Shown here one piece after another: positions 60,546-64,000 of a stretch of 64,000 nt of DNA. Numbering within the stretch: the stretch's first letter is position 1; each line of letters starts with the position of its first letter. The DNA lies in the NCBI RefSeq assembly GCF_019703515.2, contig NC_059363.1:2225317-2289316 (forward strand), written 5' to 3'. The DNA comes from Myxocyprinus asiaticus. Its lineage: Eukaryota > Chordata > Actinopteri > Cypriniformes > Catostomidae. Position numbers and translations under genes: made by a program. Below the pieces are notes generated by a model that did no database searches, was not told the origin of the DNA, and saw only the letters and a program-made list of their open reading frames with translations.

Positions 60546-61363
60546 TGAATGGAAACTAAATTGGAATGACAAATTGAAAACACTGAACTTTGTTTACATG
60601 ACTTTGTTTCTGTTCGGAGTGGTTCACTCAGCTCTTGCCATTGTTATGTGCAGTCTGCATCAGACGGTCAGTAATTGGACTGTTGTTAGGAAATATTGAA
60701 AAAAAAAAAATGGTGATGTCCCCGCCTGAAAAGGTCATGGGAATGAATGAATTCTTAAAAAGTAATGCGCGTACACTGTTATTTAGAAAGACATTGTTCT
60801 TTGTGAGTGCAATGTCTTGCTAAAAATCTTTATCCAAATACGAACGGAAAAGTCATGGAAATGTATTGTTCAAAAGGTGTGGAAACCGTGCGTATTCTGC
60901 TGTGTTTACATTCAGATGTCAGTGTGCAAATTAATGCCCACACTTCTATGGACTGTACAGGTGAGTTTAATGCACAAGAATCATAAGGACCCTGGAGAAA
61001 TCCTGACAGGGCTTGTGAAAATAATTCACACACTGCTCCTGTATTAGTCAGTGCTGTGTTGACGAATATTAATGGTTTCTTCTCTGGCTCGGCAGGTCAG
61101 TTGATAATGCTGCAGTACCAAAATGTCACTGCTGGCTTCCAAAATCCCTCCTGCTCGTACTCATGCTTAATTGATTTCAAGAACCGCTAACTGTAATAAT
61201 GTGAATATGACTTTTACATGTCATGCATGTTTAAGTACAAATGTTTCTATGGTTGGTCTTGAATTGAAAATGCAAAACAGTTGGGACATTATTTGGTTTG
61301 ATGCCGAGACATAGTGATGATTTCTTTGCATATAAATACATGTAAATTTGTCATGGACCCAAC
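60546..61363. other. sntg2 intron, nothing recognised
   Basis: Small frames on both strands at 60635-61047 have no similarity. An AG...GTGAGT-bounded piece near 60916-60961 does not match syntrophin. Confidence 0.4.
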
Positions 61364-62057
61364 TAGGCCTGTCACGATTATTAAATAATCGTCTGATCGT
61401 GATTATTAGGTCTAACTGTAATTATTGTGCACTTCAAATTCCAATCACATATTAATGCCCAAATAAGGGAATTTTATAAATGCTGTGAACACCATGCCAT
61501 TTGTGTGTCGTTCAGTTGAACTCCTGAGCGTCACTGAGCAGCACCGCGGACGTTAACCGGAGCAGCTGCTGTCTAGAAGAGCATGTGAAGTGCTTCTCAA
61601 GCGCCAAACTCCAGCGAAAATGTAAACGAACGAATATAAATAACCGCAAAGTGCTCCGGCTTCAACTTAAACAATTTAAACAATCGTGTGATAGCAAATA
61701 TAACTGGTCATGGGGGTTTATACAGGCAGTGTTAATGACAGTGACAGAGAGGAGACACACGCTTACTCTATTTCTGTGGAGTGAGAAAATTATGAAACAA
61801 AATCTCAAAGGTTTTGCTTCATGAGAAATAAGGGCTCATGGGTTTAATCAAAGAGCATATGAAAGTGAAGAAATTAGACAGAAATACCTTACTATTGCAT
61901 AATATAATATAATGTAATATAAAATAAATATAATAAAAATACATATTTTATATCATATTTTTATAAAAAACTAAAAATGTTTTATTAAATATTTTTTATG
62001 AAAAAAATAGGACATAAATATCTAACTATTACATAATATATATATATATATATATAA

Positions 62058-62101
<44 letters not shown>

Positions 62102-62473
62102 TTTTTTTTTATTTTTTATGAGATCCAAAAACAACAATGTAAATGTAAAATTGACCAAAACTAATGTTGGCCAAAAAGACAGACATATTTTAAGTATTTA
62201 GAAATATTTTCAAAAGTCATTCAGAAGTTTTTAAAGACTTAAAAGGAAATCATATATCCTATTGTATTATTTGATTTATATATTTGAAATAAAATATGTA
62301 AAAAAAAAAATAAAAAAATAAAAAAAGGTGAAGCACACATGCACCTTAAGAAATATGGCAGTTTATATGACAATTAATTGTGAAAGCTCTGAAAGAGACA
62401 ATTAATCGTCAGAATCGCTATTATTTGTCTAACAATTAATCATCAGCCAAATTTCATAATCGTGACAGCCCTT
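61364..62473. mobile_element. hAT-like non-autonomous element
   Basis: The left end TAGGCCTGTCACGATTAT and the inverted right end AAGGGCTGTCACGATTAT agree except near the tip. Flanks GACCCAAC (61356-61363) and GTCCCAAC (62474-62481) form an 8-base target duplication with one mismatch. AATTAATCG motifs repeat subterminally. A TA microsatellite (62036-62098) lies inside. No transposase. Confidence 0.8.
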
Positions 62474-62623
62474 GTCCCAACCTAGGCTTCCTCTTAAGGT
62501 GTTTTTCTGGCCATTTTTGCCTTTGTCTTTCTCACTTGGAGGTTTGTAGGACTTCATTCATTGTAAAGCTGTTTTGAAATAATATGTACGGTATGCATAT
62601 GTATTTTGTAAAGTGTTACACAA

Positions 62624-62806
62624 ATGAATAGAATAGAATAGAATTGAATTATGGGTTTATTGGTTAGATTTTTGCTTTGTCCTCAATATCACTTTCAGTC
62701 CTGTTATTCTTTAAGAATAACTAAGAAAAGACATGACATCATCCTTCAGGAAGTAACATATTTTTTTTTTTCCTGGCCACAGAATAGAATAGAATAGAAT
62801 AGAATC
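62624..62806. repeat. (GAATA)n pentanucleotide runs
   Basis: Runs at about 62624-62650 and 62781-62806, separated by unique sequence. Confidence 0.85.
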
Positions 62807-63209
62807 ATTTCCAGCTTTGAAGTGTCAGGAACTCGACTGTAGCTCATACCACTGTAAGCTAATGTGATTTTGAGGGACAGTGTGTTGTGAATGTTGATGT
62901 GTTGTCATTATAATCACATGATCTAAAAACACAAACTTTCTAAGAATCTAATTATAGTGGACAAAACAGTGAGACTCTCAGCGAGAGGAAAGAGAAACTG
63001 TTACATCAGTCTTTCCTGGTACAGCTGATATCTGTCTTTCTCTCAGCCAGTCCATTAACTCAAACATTTTTAATCTGTCATTGTTACCTGATTTTAACAA
63101 AATCCTTCAATTAATATGAAAGTGAAAACAGAGAGGCCAGGTGAACACTGCAAGGGTTTGGGAGTGTTTACGTGGCCAAATACTCTTACAAAAGAAGTAC
63201 TCCATCTCC

Positions 63210-64000
63210 ATAAAAATGGTATTACCATGGTATATGTCTCAAGACATGGCATTATCAAGGTACTATGTTTAAAAAAAAAAAAGAAAAAAAAAAAAAAAAA
63301 AAACATAGTATTACTGTTATGCATTTGCAAAAACATGGTAAAACCTTGGTATATGTCCAAAAAACATGGTATTACCATTGTATGTGTCAACAAAATTGTA
63401 TTTCCACGATATACTTGCAAAAACATGGTATGATCAAGGTACTATGCCATAAAACATGGTATCACAATAGTAGATATCCCAAACATATGGTATTACCATG
63501 TTATATGTCCAAAATACATGGTACATGTAAACAAAAAAACATGGTATATTACAAAAACAAAATGGTATTACCATGGTTTATGTCCAAATATTATGGTTTT
63601 ACTATGACAAATGTAAAAAAAAAAAACTAAAAAACATGGGATAAACATGGTATATGTGAAATAAATATGGCATTACTATGATATTTGCAAAAATATGGTA
63701 TTATAATTGTATGTGTTCAAAAAAAAAAAAAAAAAAGAAAAAAAAAACATGGTACCATTGTAAATGTCCAAAAAACATGGTATTACCATGGTATTTGTCT
63801 AAAATATGGTATTACCCCACTACTCTGCCCATAAAATATGGTATTACCATTGTATATGTCTAAAGTATGGTATTACAGTGATATATGTGGAGGGGAAACA
63901 TGGTATTACCATGGTATTTGTCTAAAATATGGTATTACCACAGTACTGTGCCCATAAAATATGGTATTACCATTGTATATGTCTAAAGTATGGTATTACT
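63210..64000. repeat. Palindrome-rich minisatellite (ATGGTATTACCATGGTAT), continues past the window
   Basis: Roughly 30-base units built of ATGGTATTACCATGGTAT, joined by TGTCCAAAAAAC-type spacers, with A-rich interruptions at 63270-63302 and 63719-63747. The last 200 bases are most regular. Open frames here are by-products of the repeats. Confidence 0.85.

Noticed and set aside
60916..60961. Possible further sntg2 exon (AG before, GTGAGT after)
   Set aside because: The peptide does not resemble the next part of gamma-syntrophin.
63094..63863. Open frames near the right edge
   Set aside because: They are translations of the ATGGTATTACC minisatellite and A runs.

Overview
The window is vertebrate nuclear DNA, almost certainly from a teleost and probably a cyprinid-type fish. 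It has vertebrate exons with consensus splice sites separated by large AT-rich introns. It also has a dense load of fish transposable elements (Tc1-like, hAT-like and foldback MITEs, tRNA-derived SINEs, CR1/L2-like LINEs, Ty3/Gypsy, DIRS) and many microsatellites. There is no sign of bacterial or plasmid DNA, CRISPR or operons.

One host gene runs through the window on the + strand. Nine internal exons (719-760, 1754-1841, 5736-5827, 20562-20689, 29313-29442, 37033-37071, 37418-37534, 46520-46591, 48980-49189) join in frame into 306 codons. They encode the end of a PDZ domain, a Ser/Pro-rich linker, and PH-domain sequence of a gamma-syntrophin, best matching gamma-2 (sntg2). The 5' exons (N-terminus, start of the PDZ) lie left of the window. 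The last exons (C-terminal syntrophin-unique region) lie to the right, beyond an intron of at least 14.8 kb.

Everything else is intron, mostly mobile DNA. Left to right: a SINE at the left edge; a tandem array of a tRNA-like 230-bp unit (3961-4829); a hAT-like element with a nested SINE (5857-7938); a MITE (10883-11252); a large AT-rich repeat with a foldback inserted in it (12333-14165); a 5'-truncated LINE (14676-17222); a TIR-bounded element whose interior has become a minisatellite (18466-20328); a MITE (21255-21865); a Gypsy element with a TSD (22127-24868); a LINE fragment (26225-26770); a SINE; a MITE; a Sleeping Beauty-like Tc1 element with a Kolobok-like MITE inserted in its transposase (29612-32025); a Tc1-like deletion derivative (32048-33161); a foldback with a nested SINE (33602-34725); a SINE; a second copy of the AT-rich repeat carrying a well-preserved Tc1-like element (41681-43855); microsatellites and a duplicated SINE (45380-46070); a perfect foldback MITE just upstream of an exon (46075-46469); a hAT-like element with nested SINE and GC-rich hairpin (49323-51117); a DIRS-type tyrosine-recombinase retrotransposon (55544-58618); a hAT-like element (61364-62473); and a palindromic minisatellite running off the right edge.

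I found no new multi-gene system. The most interesting material is structural: nested and reciprocal insertions that date one another, a MITE that grew a minisatellite, a DIRS element with its circular-junction region and an open recombinase frame, and inverted SINE pairs flanking sntg2 exons. All identifications come from reading the sequence and from memory of the families; no database search was run.
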